The notes: generated from the sequence alone by a model not told the origin. A stretch of DNA of 64,000 nucleotides from Pterois miles (GCA_947000775.1 CAMQGK010000637.1:25350001-25414000); one strand, 5' to 3'; shown: positions 24,601 through 41,800, counted from the stretch's first letter. Program-made: numbers and translations.

Positions 24601-27119
24601 AATCATTTTACATGCTATAATATAACTGTTTTCATGATTTTTTTCAACATCAAAAAAAATTTACGTTTTCATTTAAAAAATTTCGACATACTATACTATG
24701 ACATTTTTTTGTAAAATTAATCAACATTAGATAAAATGTTTTTTTCCACCATAGAATCATTTTACATGCTATAATCTAACCGTTTTCATGATTTTTTTAA
24801 CATAAAAAAATTTTACGTTTTCATTGAAAAATTTCGACATACTATACTATGACATTTTTTACAAAATTTTTTCAACATTCGATAAAATATCTTTTTTTCA
24901 CCATAGAATCATTTTACATGCTATAATATAACTGTTTTCATGATTTTTATGAACATCAAAAAATTTTTACGTTTTCATCGAAAAATTTCGACATACTATA
25001 CTATGACATTTTTTTGTAAACTTTTTCAACATTCGATAAAATGTCCTTTTTCCACCATAGAATCATTTTACATGCTATAATATAACCGTTTTCATGATTT
25101 TCTTAAACATCAAAAAAAATTTACGTTTTCATCGAAAAATTTCGACATACTATACTATGATATTTTTTACTAAATTTTTTCAACATTTGATGAAATGTTT
25201 TTTCCACCATAGAATCATTTTACATGCTATAATATAACTGTTTTCATGATTTTTATGAACATCAAAAAAATTTTACGTTTTCATTTAAAAAATTTCGACA
25301 TACTATACTATGACATTTTTTTGTAAACTTATTCAACATTCGATAAAATATCTTTTTTTCACCATAGAATCATTTTACATGCTATAATATAACTGTTTTC
25401 ATGATTTTTTTCAACATCAAAAAAAATTTACGTTTTCATCGAAAAATTTCGACATACTATACTATGACATCTTTTTGTAAAATTTTTCAACATTAGATGA
25501 AATGTTTTTTCCACCATAGAATCATTTTACATGCTATAATATAACTGTTTTCATGATTTTTATGAACATCAAAAAAATTTTACGTTTTCATCGAAAAATT
25601 TCGACATACTATACTATGACATTTTTTGTAAACTTTTTCAACATTCGATAAAATGTCTTTTTTCACCATAGAATCATTTTACATGCTATATTATAACCGT
25701 TTTCATGATTTTTTACAACATCATAAAAAATTTACGTTTTAATTGAAAAATTTCGACATACTATACTATGACATTTTTTAGAAAATTTTTTCAACATTCG
25801 ATAAAATGATTTTTTTTCACCATAGAATCATTTTACATGCTATAATATAACTGTTTTCATGATTTTTATGAACATCAAAACAAATTTTACGTTTTCATCG
25901 AAAAATTTCGACATACTATACTATGACATTTTTTGTAAAATTTTTCAACATTAGATAAAATGTTTTTTCCACCATAGAATCATTTTACATGCTATAATAT
26001 AACTGTTTTCATGATTTTTTTAAACATCAAAAACATTTTACGTTTTCATCGAAAAATTTCGACATACTATACTATGACATTTTTTGTAAAATTTTTCAAC
26101 ATTAAATAAAATGTTTTTTCCACCATAGAATCATTTTACATGCTATAATCTAACCGTTTTCATGATTTTTTTCAACATCAAAAAAAATTTACGTTTTCAT
26201 CGAAAAGTTTCGACATACTATACTATGACATCTTTTTGTAAAATTTTTCAACATTAGATGAAATGTTTTTTCCACCATAGAATCATTTTACATGCTATAA
26301 TATAACTGTTTTTCAACATCAAAAAAAATTTACGTTTTCATTGAAAAATTTCGACATACTATACTATGACATTTTTTACTAAATTTTTTCAACATTCGAT
26401 AAAATATCTTTTTTCACCATAGAATCATTTTACATGCTATAATATAACTGTTTTCATGATTTTTTTCAACATCAAAAAAAATTTACGTTTTCATTTAAAA
26501 AGTTTCGACATACTATACTATGACATTTTTTTGTAAGATTTATCAACATTAGATAAAATGTTTTTTTCCACCATAGAATCATTTTACATGCTATAATCTA
26601 ACCGTTTTCATGATTTTTTTAACATAAAAAAAAATTACGTTTTCATTGAAAAATTTCGACATACTATACTAGGACATTTTTTTGTAAAAACTTTTTCAAC
26701 ATTAGATGAAATGTTTTTTCCACCATAGAATCATTTTACATGCTATAATATAACTGTTTTCATGATTTTTATGAACATCAAAAAAATTTTACGTTTTCAT
26801 CGAAAAATTTCGACATACTATACTATGACATTTTTTTGTAAACTTTTTCAACATTCGATAAAATGTCTTTTTTCACCATAGAATCATTTTACATGCTATA
26901 TTATAACCGTTTTCATGATTTTTTTCAACATCATAAAAAATTTACGTTTTAATTGAAAAATTTCGACATACTATACTATGACATTTTTTACTAAATTTTT
27001 TCAACATTTGATAAAATGACTTTTTTTTCAACATAGAATCATTTTACATGCTATAATATAACTGTTTTCATGATTTTTATGAACATCAAAAATATTTTAC
27101 GTTTTCATTTAAAAAATTT

Positions 27120-29840
27120 CGACATACTATACTATGACATTTTTTTGTAAACTTAATCAACATTCGATAAAATATCTTTTTTTCACCATAGAATCATTTT
27201 ACATGCTATAATATAACTGTTTTCATGATTTTTTTCAACATCAAAAAAAATTTACGTTTTCATCGAAAAATTTCGACATACTATACTATGACATTTTTTA
27301 CTAAATTTTTTCAACATTAGATAAAATGTTTTTTTCCACCATAGAATCATTTTACATGCTATAATATAACTGTTTTCATGATTTTTATGAACATCAAAAA
27401 AAAATTTAGTTTTCATCGAAAAATTTCGACATACTATACTATGACATTTTTTGTAAACTTTTTCAACAATCGATAAAATCTCCTTTTTCCACCATAGAAT
27501 CATTTTACATGCTATAATCTAACCGTTTTCATGATTTTTTTCAACATCATAAAAAATTTACGTTTTCATTTAAAAAATTTCAACATACTATACTGTGACA
27601 TTTTTTTGTAAAATTTTTCAACATTAGATAAAATGTTTTTTCCACCATAGAATCATTTTACATGCTATAATATAACTGTTTTCATGATTTTTATGAACAT
27701 CAAACAAATTTTACGTTTTCATCGAAAAATTTCGACATACTATACTATGACATTTTTTGTAAAATTTTTCAACATTAGATGAAATGTTTTTTCCACCATA
27801 GAATCATTTTACATGCTATAATATAACTGTTTTCATGATTTTTTTAAACATCAAAAACATTTTACGTTTTCATTTAAAAAATTTCGACATAGTATACTAT
27901 GACATTTTTTGTAAAATTTTTCAACATTAGATGAAATGTTTTTTCCACCATAGAATCATTTTACATGCTATAATATAACTGTTTTCATGATTTTTATGAA
28001 CATCAAAAAAATTTACGTTTTCATCGAAAAATTTCGAAATACTATACTATGACATCTTTTTGTAAAATTTTTCAACATTAGATGAAATGTTTTTTCCACC
28101 ATAGAATCATTTTACATGCTATAATATAACTGTTTTCATGATTTTTATGAACATCAAAAAAATTTTACGTTTTCATCGAAAAATTTCGACATACTATACT
28201 ATGACATTTTTTTGTTAACTTTTTCAACATTCGATAAAATGTCTTTTTTCACCATAGAATCATTTTACATGCTATAATATAACCGTTTTCATGATTTTTT
28301 TCAACATCATAAAAAATTTACGTTTTAATTGAAAAATTTCGACATACTATACTATGACATTTTTTACTAAATTTTTTCAACATTCGATAAAATATCTTTT
28401 TTTCACCATAGAATCATTTTACATGCTATAATATAACTGTTTTCATGATTTTTATGAACATCAAAAAAATTTTACGTTTTCATCGAAAAATTTCGACATA
28501 CTATACTATGACATTTTTTGTAAACTTTTTCAACATTCGATAAAATGTCCTTTTTCCACCATAGAATCATTTTACATGCTATAATATAACCGTTTTCATG
28601 ATTTTCTTAAACATCAAAAAAAATTTACGTTTTCATCGAAAAACTTCGACATACTATACTATGACATTTTTTACTAAATTTTTTCAACATTTGATAAAAT
28701 GACTTTTTTTTCACCATAGAATCATTTTACATGCTATAATATAACTGTTTTCATGATTTTTATGAACATCGAAAAAAATTTATGTTTTCATCGAAAAATT
28801 TCGACATACTATACTATGACATTTTTTTGTAAAATTTTTCAACATTAGATTAAATGTTTTTTTCCACCATAGAATCATTTTACATGCTATAATATAACTG
28901 TTTTCATGATTTTTTTAAACATCAAAAACATTTTACATTTCCATTGAAAAATTTCAACATACTATACTATGACATTTTTTACTAAATTTTTTCAACATTC
29001 GATAATATCTTTTTTTCACCATAGAATCATTTTACATGCTATAATATAACTGTTTTCATGATTTTTATGAACATCAAAAAAATTTTACGTTTTCATTTAA
29101 AAAATTTCGACGCACTATACTATAACATTTTTTTGTAAACTTAATCAACATTCGATAAAATATCTTTTTTTCACCATAGAATCATTTTACATGCTATAAT
29201 ATAACTGTTTTCATGATTTTTTTCAACATAAAAAAAAATTTACGTTTTCATTCGAAAAATTTCGACATACTATACTATGACATTTTTTACTAAATTTTTT
29301 CAACATTAGATAAAATGTTTTTTTCCACCATAGAATCATTTTACATGCTATAATATAACTGTTTTCATGATTTTTATGAACATCAAAAAAAAATTTAGTT
29401 TTCATCGAAAAATTTCGACATACTATACTATGACATTTTTTGTAAACTTTTTCAACATTCGATAAAATCTCCTTTTTCCACCATAGAATCATTTTACATG
29501 CTATAATCTAACCGTTTTCATGATTTTTTTCAACATCATAAAAAATTTACGTTTTCATTTAAAAAATTTCGACATACTATACTGTGACATTTTTTTGTAA
29601 AATTTTTCAACATTAGATGAAATGTTTTTTTCCACCATAGAATCATTTTACATGCTATAATATAACTGTTTTCATGATTTTTATGAACATCAAACAAATT
29701 TTACGTTTTCATCGAAAAATTTCGACATACTATACTATGACATTTTTTTGTAAAATTTTTCAACATTAGATGAAATGTTTTTTCCACCATAGAATCATTT
29801 TACATGCTATAATATAACTGTTTTCATGATTTTTTTAAAC
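27120..29840 (+). repeat. Higher-order duplication, 1,989-bp spacing
   Basis: A block near 27120-27850 recurs near 29109-29840. Diagnostic variants keep the same spacing: the tactgtgaca change (27591 and 29580) and the loss of 'acg' giving aatttagttttcatcg (27.40 and 29.39 kb). The read-through frames at 27252-27503 and 29223-29492 are near-identical and end 1,989 bases apart. 1,989 is 13 units of 153. Confidence 0.8.
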
Positions 29841-32800
29841 ATCAAAAACATTTTACGTTTTCATCGAAAAATTTCGACATACTATACTATGACATTTTTT
29901 GTAAAATTTTTCAACATTAGATGAAATGTTTTTTCCACCATAGAATCATTTTACATGCTATAATATAACTGTTTTCATGATTTTTATGAACATCAAAAAA
30001 ATTTTACGTTTTCATCGAAAAGTTTCAACATACTATACTATGACATTTTTTTGTAAAATTTTTCAACATTAGATGAAATGTTTTTTCCACCATAGAATCA
30101 TTTTACATGCTATAATATAACTGTTTTCATGATTTTTTTAAACATCAAAAAAATTTTACGTTTTCATTGAAAAATTTCGACATACTATACTATGACATTT
30201 TTTGTAAAATTTTTCAACATTAGATGAAATGTTTTTTCCACCATAGAATCATTTTACATGCTATAATATAACTTTTTTCATGATTTTTATGAACATCAAA
30301 AAAATTTTACGTTTTCATTGAAAAAGTTTCGACATACTATACTATGACATTTTTTTGTAAAATTTTTCAACATTAGATGAAATGTTTTTTCCACCATAGA
30401 ATCATTTTACATGCTATAATATAACTGTTTTCATGATTTTTATGAACATCAAAAAAATTTTACGTTTTCATTTAAAAAATTTCGACGCACTATACTATGA
30501 CATTTTTTTGTAAACTTAATCAACATTCGATAAAATATCTTTTTTTCACCATAGAATCATTTTACATGCTATAATATAACTGTTTTCATGATTTTTATGA
30601 ACATCAAAAAAAATTTAGTTTTCATCGAAAAATTTCGACATACTATACTATGACATTTTTTGTAAACTTTTTCAACAATTGATAAAATCTCCTTTTTCCA
30701 CCATAGAATCATTTTACATGCTATAATATAACTGTTTTCATGATTTTTTTATGGACATCAAAAAAATTTTACGTTTTCATTTAAAAAATTTCGACATACT
30801 ATACTATGACATTTTTTTGTAAAATTAATCAACATTAAATGAAATGTTTTTTCCACCATAGAATCATTTTACATGCTATAATGTAACTGTTTTCATGATT
30901 TTTTTTTCAACATCAAAATAAATTTAAGTTTTTATTTAAAAAATTTCGACATACTATACTATGACATTTTTCTGTAAATTTTTTCAACATTTCGACAAAA
31001 TGAAAATTTTTCCACCATAGAATCATTTTACATGCTATAATCTAACCGTTTTCATGATTTTTTTCAACATCAAAAAAAATTTACGTTTTTATCGAAAAAT
31101 TTCGACATACTATACTATGACATTTTTTTGTAAACTTTTTCAACATTCGATAAAATGTCTTTTTTCACCATAGAATCATTTTACATGCTATAATATAACT
31201 GTTTTCATGATTTTTTTAAACATAAAAAAAAATTTATGTTTTCATTGAAAAATTTCGACATACTATACTATGATATTTTTTTGTAAAATTTTTCAACATT
31301 AAATAAAATGTTTTTTCCACCATAGAATCATTTTACATGCTATAATATAACTGTTTTCATGATTTTTATGAACATCAGAAAAAATTTTACGTTTTCATCG
31401 AAAAATTTCGACATACTATACTATGACATTTTTTTGTAAACTTTTTCAACATTCGATAAAATGTCTTTTTTCACCATAGAATCATTTTACATGCTATATT
31501 ATAACCGTTTTCATGATTTTCTTACAACATCATAAAAAATTTACGTTTTAATTGAAAAATTTCGACATACTATACTATGACATTTTTTTGTAAAATTTTT
31601 CAACATTAGATAAAATATTTTTTTCCACCATAGAATCATTTTACATGCTATAATATAACTGTTTTCATGATTTTTTTAAACATCAAAAAAATTTTACGTT
31701 TTCATAGAAAAATTTCGACATACTATACTATGACATTTTTTACAAGATTTTTTCAACATTCGATAAAATATCTTTTTTTCACCATAGAATCATTTTACAT
31801 GCTATAATATAACTGTTTTCATGATTTTTATGAACATCAAAAAAATTTTACGTTTTCATCGAAAAATTTCGACATACTATACTATGACATTTTTTTGTAA
31901 ACTTTTTCAACATTCGATAAAATGTCCTTTTTCCACCATAGAATCATTTTACATGCTATAATATAACCGTTTTCATGATTTTTTTAAACATCAAAAAAAA
32001 TTTACGTTTTCATCGAAAAATTTCGACATACTATACTATGACATTTTTTTGTAAATTTTTTCAACATTTGATAAAATGACTTTTTTTTCACCATAGAATC
32101 ATTTTACATGCTATAATATAACTGTTTTCATGATTTTTTTGAACATCAAAAAAATTTTACGTTTTCATCGAAAAATTTCGACATACTATACTATGACATT
32201 TTTTTGTAAAATTTATCAACATTAGATAAAATGTTTTTTTCCACCATAGAATCATTTTACATGCTATAATATAACTGTTTTCATGATTTTTATGAACATC
32301 AAAAAAATTTTACGTTTTCATTTAAAAAATTTCGACATACTATACTATGACATTTTTTTGTAAACTTAATCAACATTCGATAAAATATCTTTTTTTCACC
32401 ATAGAATCATTTTACATGCTATAATATAACTGTTTTCATGATTTTTATGAACATCAAAAAAATTTTACGTTTTCATCGAAAAATTTCGACATACTATACT
32501 ATGACATTTTTTTGTAAAATTTTTCAACATTAGATAAAATGTTTTTTCCACCATAGAATCATTTTACATGCTATAATATAACTGTTTTCATGATTTTTTT
32601 AAACATCAAAAAAAATTTACGTTTTCATCGAAAAATTTCGACATACTATACTATGACATTTTTTACTAAATTCTTTCAACATTCGATAAAAATCTTTTTT
32701 CACCATAGAATCATTTTACATGCTATAATATAACTGTTTTCATGATTTTTTTCAACATCAAAAAAATTTTACGTTTTCATTTAAAAAATTTCGACGTACT

Positions 32801-35800
32801 ATACTATGACATTTTTTTGTAAACTTATTCAACATTCGATAAAATATCTTTTTTTCACCATAGAATCATTTTACATGCTATAATATAACTGTTTTCATGA
32901 TTTTTTTCAACATCAAAAAAAATTTACGTTTTCATCGAAAAATTTCGACATACTATACTATGACATTTTTTTGTAAAATTTTTTCAACATTAGATAAAAT
33001 ATTTTTTCCACCATAGAATCATTTTACATGCTATAATATAACTGTTTTCATGATTTTTATGAACATCAAAAAAACTTTACGTTTTCATCGAAAAATTTCG
33101 ACATACTATACTATGACATTTTTTTGTAAACTTTTTCAACATTCGATAAAATGTCTTTTTTCACCATAGAATCATTTTACATGCTATAATATAACTGTTT
33201 TCATGATTTTTTTCAACATCATAAAAAATTTACGTTTTCATTTAAAAAATTTCGACATACTATACTGTGACATTTTTTTGTAAAATTTTTCAACATTAGA
33301 TGAAATGTTTTTTCCACCATAGAATCATTTTACATGCTATAATATAACTGTTTTCATGATTTTTTTGAACATCAAAAAAATTTTACGTTTTCATTTAAAA
33401 AATTTCGACATACTATACTATGACATTTTTTTGTAAACTTTATCAACATTCGATAAAATATCTTTTTTTCACCATAGAATCATTTTACATGCTATAATAT
33501 AACTGTTTTCATGATTTTTTTCAACATCAAAAAAAATTTACGTTTTCATCGAAAAATTTCGACATACTATACTATGACATCTTTTTGTAAAATTTTTCAA
33601 CATTAGATGAAATGTTTTTTCCACCATAGAATCATTTTACATGCTATAATATAACTGTTTTCATGATTTTTATGAACATCAAAAAAAATTTTACGTTTTC
33701 ATCGAAAAATTTCGACATACTATACTATGACATTTTTTTGTAAACTTTTTCAACATTCGATAAAATGTCTTTTTTCACCATAGAATCATTTTACATGCTA
33801 TATTATAACCGTTTTCATGATTTTTTTCAACATCATAAAAAATTTACGTTTTCATTGAAAAATTTCGACATACTATACTATGACATTTTTTTATAAAATT
33901 TTTTCAACATTCGATAAAATATCTTTTTTTCACCATAGAATCATTTTACATGCTATAATATAACTGTTTTCATGATTTTTATGAACATCAAAAAAATTTT
34001 ACGTTTTCATCGAAAAATTTCGACATACTATACTATGACATTTTTTTGTAAACTTTTTCAACATTCGATAAAATGTCCTTTTTCCACCATAGAATCATTT
34101 TACATGCTATAATATAACCGTTTTCATGATTTTTTTCAACATCAAAAAAAATTTACGTTTTCATGGAAAAATTTCGACATACTATACTATGACATTTTTT
34201 ACTAAATTTTTTCAACATTTGATAAAATGACTTTTTTTTCAACCATAGAATCATTTTACATGCTATAATATAACTGTTTTGATGATTTTTATGAACATCA
34301 TAAAAAATTTACGTTTTCATTTAAAAAATTTCGACATACTATACTATGACATTTTTTTGTAAAATTTTTCAACATTAGATGAAATGTTTTTTTCCACCAT
34401 AGAATCATTTTACATGCTATAATATAACTGTTTTCATGATTTTTTTAAACATCAAAAAAAATTTACGTTTTCATCGAAAAATTTCGACATACTATACTAT
34501 GACATTTTTTACTAAATTTTTTCAACATTCGATAATATCTTTTTTCACCATAGAATCATTTTACATGCTATAATATAACTGTTTTCATGATTTTTATGAA
34601 CATCAAAAAAATTTTACGTTTTCATTTAAAAAATTTCGACATACTATACTATGACATTTTTTTGTAAACTTAATCAACATTCGATAAAATATCTTTTTTT
34701 CACCATAGAATCATTTTACATGCTATAATATAACTGTTTTCATGATTTTTTTCAACATCAAAAAAAATTTACGTTTTCATCGAAAAATTTCGACATACTA
34801 TACTATGACATTTTTTGTAAAATTTTTCAACATTAGATAAAATGTTTTTTTCCACCATAGAATCATTTTACATGCTATAATATAACTGTTTTCATGATTT
34901 TTATGAACATCAAAAAAAATTTACGTTTTCATCGAAAAATTTCGACATACTATACTATGACATTTTTTGTAAACTTTTTCAACAATCGATAAAATCTCCT
35001 TTTTCCACCATAGAATCATTTTACATGCTATAATCTAACCGTTTTCATGATTTTTTTCAACATCAAAAAAAATTTACGTTTTCATTTAAAAAATTTCGAC
35101 ATACTATACTATGACATTTTTTTGTAAAATTTTTCAACATTAGATGAAATGTTTTTTCCACCATAGAATCATTTTACATGCTATAATATAACTGTTTTCA
35201 TGATTTTTATGAACATCAAAAAAATTTTACGTTTTCATCGAAAAATTTCGACATACTATACTATGACATTTTTTGTAAACTTTTTCAACAACATTAGATG
35301 AAATGTCTTTTTCCACCATAGAATCATTTTACATGCTATAATATAACTGTTTTCATGATTTTTTTCAACATCAAAAAAATTTTACGTTTTCATTGAAAAA
35401 TTTCGACATACTATACTATGACATTTTTTGTAAAATTTTTCAACATTAGATGAAATGTTTTTTTCCACCATAGAATCATTTTACATGCTATAATATAACT
35501 GTTTTCATGATTTTTATGAACATCAAAAAAATTTTACGTTTTCATCGAAAAGTTTCAACATACTATACTATGACATCTTTTTGTAAAATTTTTCAACATT
35601 AGATGAAATGTTTTTTCCACCATAGAATCATTTTACATGCTATAATATAACTGTTTTCATGATTTTTATGAACATCAAAAAAATTTTACGTTTTCATTTA
35701 AAAAATTTCGACGTACTATACTATGACATTTTTTTGTAAACTTTTTCAACATTCGATAAAATATCTTTTTTTCACCATAGAATCATTTTACATGCTATAA

Positions 35801-38800
35801 TATAACTGTTTTCATGATTTTTTTCAACATCAAAAAAAATTTACGTTTCCATTGAAAAAGTTCGACATACTATACTATGACATCTTTTTGTAAAATTTTT
35901 CAACATTAGATGAAATGTTTTTTCCACCATAGAATCATTTTACATGCTATAATATAACTGTTTTCATGATTTTTATGAACATCAAAAAAAATTTACGTTT
36001 TCATCGAAAAATTTCGACATACTATACTATGACATTTTTTTGTAAACTTTTTCAACATTAGATGAAATGTTTTTTCCACCATAGAATCATTTTACATGCT
36101 ATAATATAACTGTTTTCATGATTTTTATGAACATCAAAAAAATTTTACGTTTTCATTTAAAAAATTTCGACATACTATACTATGACATTTTTTTGTAAAC
36201 TTAATCAACATTCGATAAAATATCTTTTTTTCACCATAGAATCATTTTACATGCTATAATATAACTGTTTTCATGATTTTTTTCAACATCAAAAAAAATT
36301 TACGTTTTCATCGAAAAATTTCGACATACTATACTATGACATCTTTTTGTAAAATTTTTCAACATTAGATGAAATGTTTTTTCCACCATAGAATCATTTT
36401 ACATGCTATAATATAACTGTTTTCATGATTTTTATGAACATCAAAAAAATTTTACGTTTTCATCGAAAAATTTCGACATACTATACTATGACATTTTTTT
36501 GTAAACTTTTTCAACATTCGATAAAATGTCTTTTTTCACCATAGAATCATTTTACATGCTATATTATAACCGTTTTCATGATTTTTTTCAACATCATAAA
36601 AAGTTTACGTTTTAATTGAAAAATTTCGACATACTATACTATGACATTTTTTACAAAATTTTTTCAACATTCGATAAAATATCTTTTTTTCACCATAGAA
36701 TCATTTTACGTGCTATAATATAACTGTTTTCATGATTTTTATGAACATCAAAAAAATTTTACGTTTTCATCGAAAAATTTCGACATACTATACTATGACA
36801 TTTTTTTGTAAACTTTTTCAACATTCGATAAAATGTCCTTTTTCCACCATAGAATCATTTTACATGCTATAATATAACCGTTTTCATGATTTTCTTAAAC
36901 ATCAAAAAAAATTTACGTTTTCATCGAAAAATTTCGACATACTATACTATGACATTTTTTACTAAATTTTTTCAACATTTGATAAAATGATTTTTTTTCA
37001 ACATAGAATCATTTTACATGCTATAATATAACTGTTTTCATGATTTTTATGAACATCAAAAAAATTTTATGTTTTCATCGAAAAATTTCGACATACTATA
37101 CTATGACATTTTTTTGTAAAATTTTTCAACATTAGATTAAATGTTTTTTCCACCATAGAATCATTTTACATGCTATAATATAACTGTTTTCATGATTTTT
37201 TTAAACATCAAAAAAAATTTACGTTTTCATCAAAAAATTTCGACATACTATACTATGACATTTTTTACTAAATTTTTTCAACATTCGATAAAATATCTTT
37301 TTTCACCATAGAATCATTTTACATGCTATATTATAACCGTTTTCATGATTTTTTTCAACATCATAAAAAGTTTACGTTTTCATTGAAAAATTTCGACATA
37401 CTATACTATGACATTTTTTTTAAAAATTTTTTCAACATTCGATAAAATATCTTTTTTTCACCATAGAATCATTTTACATGCTATAATATAACTGTTTTCA
37501 TGATTTTTATGAACATCAAAAAAATTTTACGTTTTCATCGAAAAATTTCGACATACTATACTATGACATTTTTTTCTAAAATTTTTTCAACATTAGATAA
37601 AATGTTTTTTTCCACCATAGAATCATTTTACATGCTATAATATAACTGTTTTCATGATTTTTATGAACATCAAAAAAAAATTTACGTTTTCATCGAAAAA
37701 TTTCGACATACTATACTATGACATTTTTTGTAAACTTTTTCAACAATTGATAAAATCTCCTTTTTCCACCATAGAATCATTTTACATGCTATAATCTAAC
37801 CGTTTTCATGATTTTTTTCAACATCAAAAAAAATTTACGTTTTCATTTAAAAAATTTCGACATACTATACTATGACATTTTTTTGTAAAATTTTTCAACA
37901 TTAGATGAAATGTTTTTTCCACCATAGAATCATTTTACATGCTATAATATAACTGTTTTCATGATTTTTATGAACATCAAAAACAAATTTTACGTTTTCA
38001 TCGAAAAATTTCGACATACTATACTATGACATTTTTTGTAAAATTTTTCAACATTAGATGAAATGTTTTTTCCACCATAGAATCATTTTACATGCTATAA
38101 TATAACTGTTTTCATGATTTTTTTAAACATCAAAAAATTTTACGTTTTCATCGAAAAATTTCGACATACTATACTATGACATTTTTTTGTAAAATTTTTC
38201 AACATTAGATGAAATGTTTTTTCCACCATAGAATCATTTTACATGCTATAATATAACTGTTTTCATGATTTTTATGAACATCAAAAAAATTTTACGTTTT
38301 CATCGAAAAATTTCAACATACTATACTATGACATTTTTTTGTAAAATTTTTCAACATTAGATGATAAAATGTTTTTTCCACCATAGAATCATTTTACATG
38401 CTATAATATAACTGTTTTCATGATTTTTTTAAACATCAAAAAAATTTTACGTTTTCATCGAAAAATTTCGACATACTATACTATGACATTTTTTTGTAAA
38501 ATTTTTCAACATTAGATGAAATGTTTTTTCCACCATAGAATCATTTTACATGCTATAATATAACTGTTTTCATGATTTTTATGAACATCAAAAAAATTTT
38601 ACGTTTTCATCGAAAAATTTCAACATACTATACTATGACATTTTTTTGTAAACTTTTTCAACATTCGATAAAATGTCTTTTTTCACCATAGAATCATTTT
38701 ACATGCTATATTATAACCGTTTTCATGATTTTTTTCAACATCATAAAAAATTTACGTTTTCATTTGAAAAATTTCGACATACTATACTATGACATTTTTT

Positions 38801-41800
38801 TGTAAAATTTTTTCAACATTCGATAAAATGTTTTTTTCACCATAGAATCATTTTACGTGCTATAATATAACTGTTTTCATGATTTTTATGAACATCAAAA
38901 AAATTTTACGTTTTCATCGAAAAATTTCGACATACTATACTATGACATTTTTTTGTAAACTTTTTCAACATTCGATAAAATGTCCTTTTTCCACCATAGA
39001 ATCATTTTACATGCTATAATATAACCGTTTTCATGATTTTCTTCAACATCAAAAAAAATTTACGTTTTCATGGAAAAATTTCGACATACTATACTATGAC
39101 ATTTTTTACTAAATTTTTTCAACATTTGATAAAATGACTTTTTTTTCAACATAGAATCATTTTACATGCTATAATATAACTGTTTTGATGATTTTTATGA
39201 ACATCAAAAAAAATTTATGTTTTCATCAGAAAAATTTCGACATACTATACTATGACATTTTTTTGTAAAATTTTTCAACATTAGATTAAATGTTTTTTCC
39301 ACCAGAGAATAATTTTACATGCTATATAACTGTTTTCATGATTTTTTTAAACATCAAAAAAAATTTACGTTTTCATCGAAAAATTTCGACATACTATACT
39401 ATGACATTTTTTACTAAATTTTTTCAACATAAATCGATTTTACATGCTATAATATAACTGTTTTCATGATTTTTATGAACATCAAAAATATTTTACGTTT
39501 TCATTTAAAAAATTTCGACGTACTATACTATAACATTTTTTTGTAAACTTAATCAACATTCGATAAAATATCTTTTTTTCACCATAGAATCATTTTACAT
39601 GCTATAATATAACTGTTTTCATGATTTTTTTCAACATAAAAAAAAATTTACGTTTTCATCGAAAAATTTCGACATACTATACTATGACATTTTTTACTAA
39701 ATTTTTTCAACATTAGATAAAATGTTTTTTTCCACCATAGAATCATTTTACATGCTATAATATAACTGTTTTCATGATTTTTATGAACATCAAAAAAAAA
39801 TTTACGTTTTCATCGAAAAATTTCGACATACTATACTATGACATTTTTTGTAAACTTTTTCAACAATCGATAAAATCTCCTTTTTCCACCATAGAATCAT
39901 TTTACATGCTATAATCTAACCGTTTTCATGATTTTTTTCAACATCATAAAAAATTTACGTTTTCATTTAAAAAATTTCGACATACTATACTGTGACATTT
40001 TTTTGTAAAATTTTTCAACATTAGATGAAATGTTTTTTCCACCATAGAATCATTTTACATGCTATAATATAACTGTTTTCATGATTTTTATGAACATCAA
40101 AAAAATTTTACGTTTTCATCGAAAAATTTCGACATACTATACTATGACATTTTTTGTAAAATTTTTTCAACATTAGATAAAATGTTTTTTCCACCATAGA
40201 ATCATTTTACATGCTATAATATAACTGTTTTCATGATTTTTTTAAACATCAAAAACATTTTACGTTTTCATCGAAAAATTTCGACATACTATACTATGAC
40301 ATTTTTTTGTAAAATTTTTCAACATTAGATAAAATGTTTTTTTCCACCATAGAATCATTTTACATGCTATAATATAACTGTTTTCATGATTTTTATGAAC
40401 ATCAAAAAAATTTTACGTTTTCATCGAAAAATTTCGACATACTATACTATGACATTTTTTTGTAAAATTTTTCAACATTCGATAAAATGTTTTTTCCACC
40501 ATAGAATCATTTTACATGCTATAATATAACTGTTTTCATGATTTTTTTCAACATCAAAAAAATTTTACGTTTTCATCGAAAAATTTCGACATACTATACT
40601 ATGACATTTTTTGTAAAATTTTTCAACATTAGATGAAATGTTTTTTCCACCATAGAATCATTTTACATGCTATAATATAACTGTTTTCATGATTTTTTTG
40701 AACATCAAAAAAATTTTACGTTTTCATTTAAAAAATTTCGACATACTATACTATGACATTTTTTTGTAAACTTTTTCAACATTCGATAAAATATCTTTTT
40801 TCACCATAGAATCATTTTACATGCTATAATATAACTGTTTTCATGATTTTTTTCAACATCAAAAAAAATTTACGTTTTCATCGAAAAATTTCGACATACT
40901 ATACTATGACATTTTTTTGTAAAATTTTTCAACATTCGATAAAATGTTTTTTTCCACCATAGAATCATTTTACATGCTATAATATAACTGTTTGATGATT
41001 TTTATGGACATCATAAAAAATTTTACGTTTTCATTGAAAAATTTCGACATACTATACTATGACATTTTTTTGTAAAATTTTTCAACATTAGATAAAATGT
41101 TTTTTCACCATAGAATCATTTTACATGCTATAATATAACTGTTTTCATGATTTTTATGAACATCAAAAAAATTTTACGTTTTCATCGAAAAATTTCGACA
41201 TACTATACTATGACATTTTTTTGTAAACTTTTTCAACATTCGATAAAATGTCCTTTTTCCACCATAGAATCATTTTACATGCTATAATATAACCGTTTTC
41301 ATGATTTTTCTTAAACATCAAAAAAAATTTACGTTTTCATCGAAAAATTTCGACATACTATACTATGACATTTTTTACTAAATTTTTTCAACATTTGATA
41401 AAATGACTTTTTTTTCAACATAGAATCATTTTACATGCTATAATATAACTGTTTTGATGATTTTTATGAACATCAAAAAAATTTTATGTTTTCATCGAAA
41501 AATTTCGACATACTATACTATGACATTTTTTTGTAAAATTTTTCAACATTAGATGAAATGTTTTTTCCACCATAGAATCATTTTACATGCTATAATATAA
41601 CTGTTTTCATGATTTTTTTAAACATCAAAAAAAATTTACGTTTTCATCGAAAAATTTCGACATACTATACTATGACATTTTTTACTAAATTTTTTCAACA
41701 TTCGATAAAATATCTTTTTTTCACCATAGAATCATTTTACATGCTATAATATAACCGTTTTCATGATTTTTTTCAACATCATAAAAAGTTTACGTTTTCA

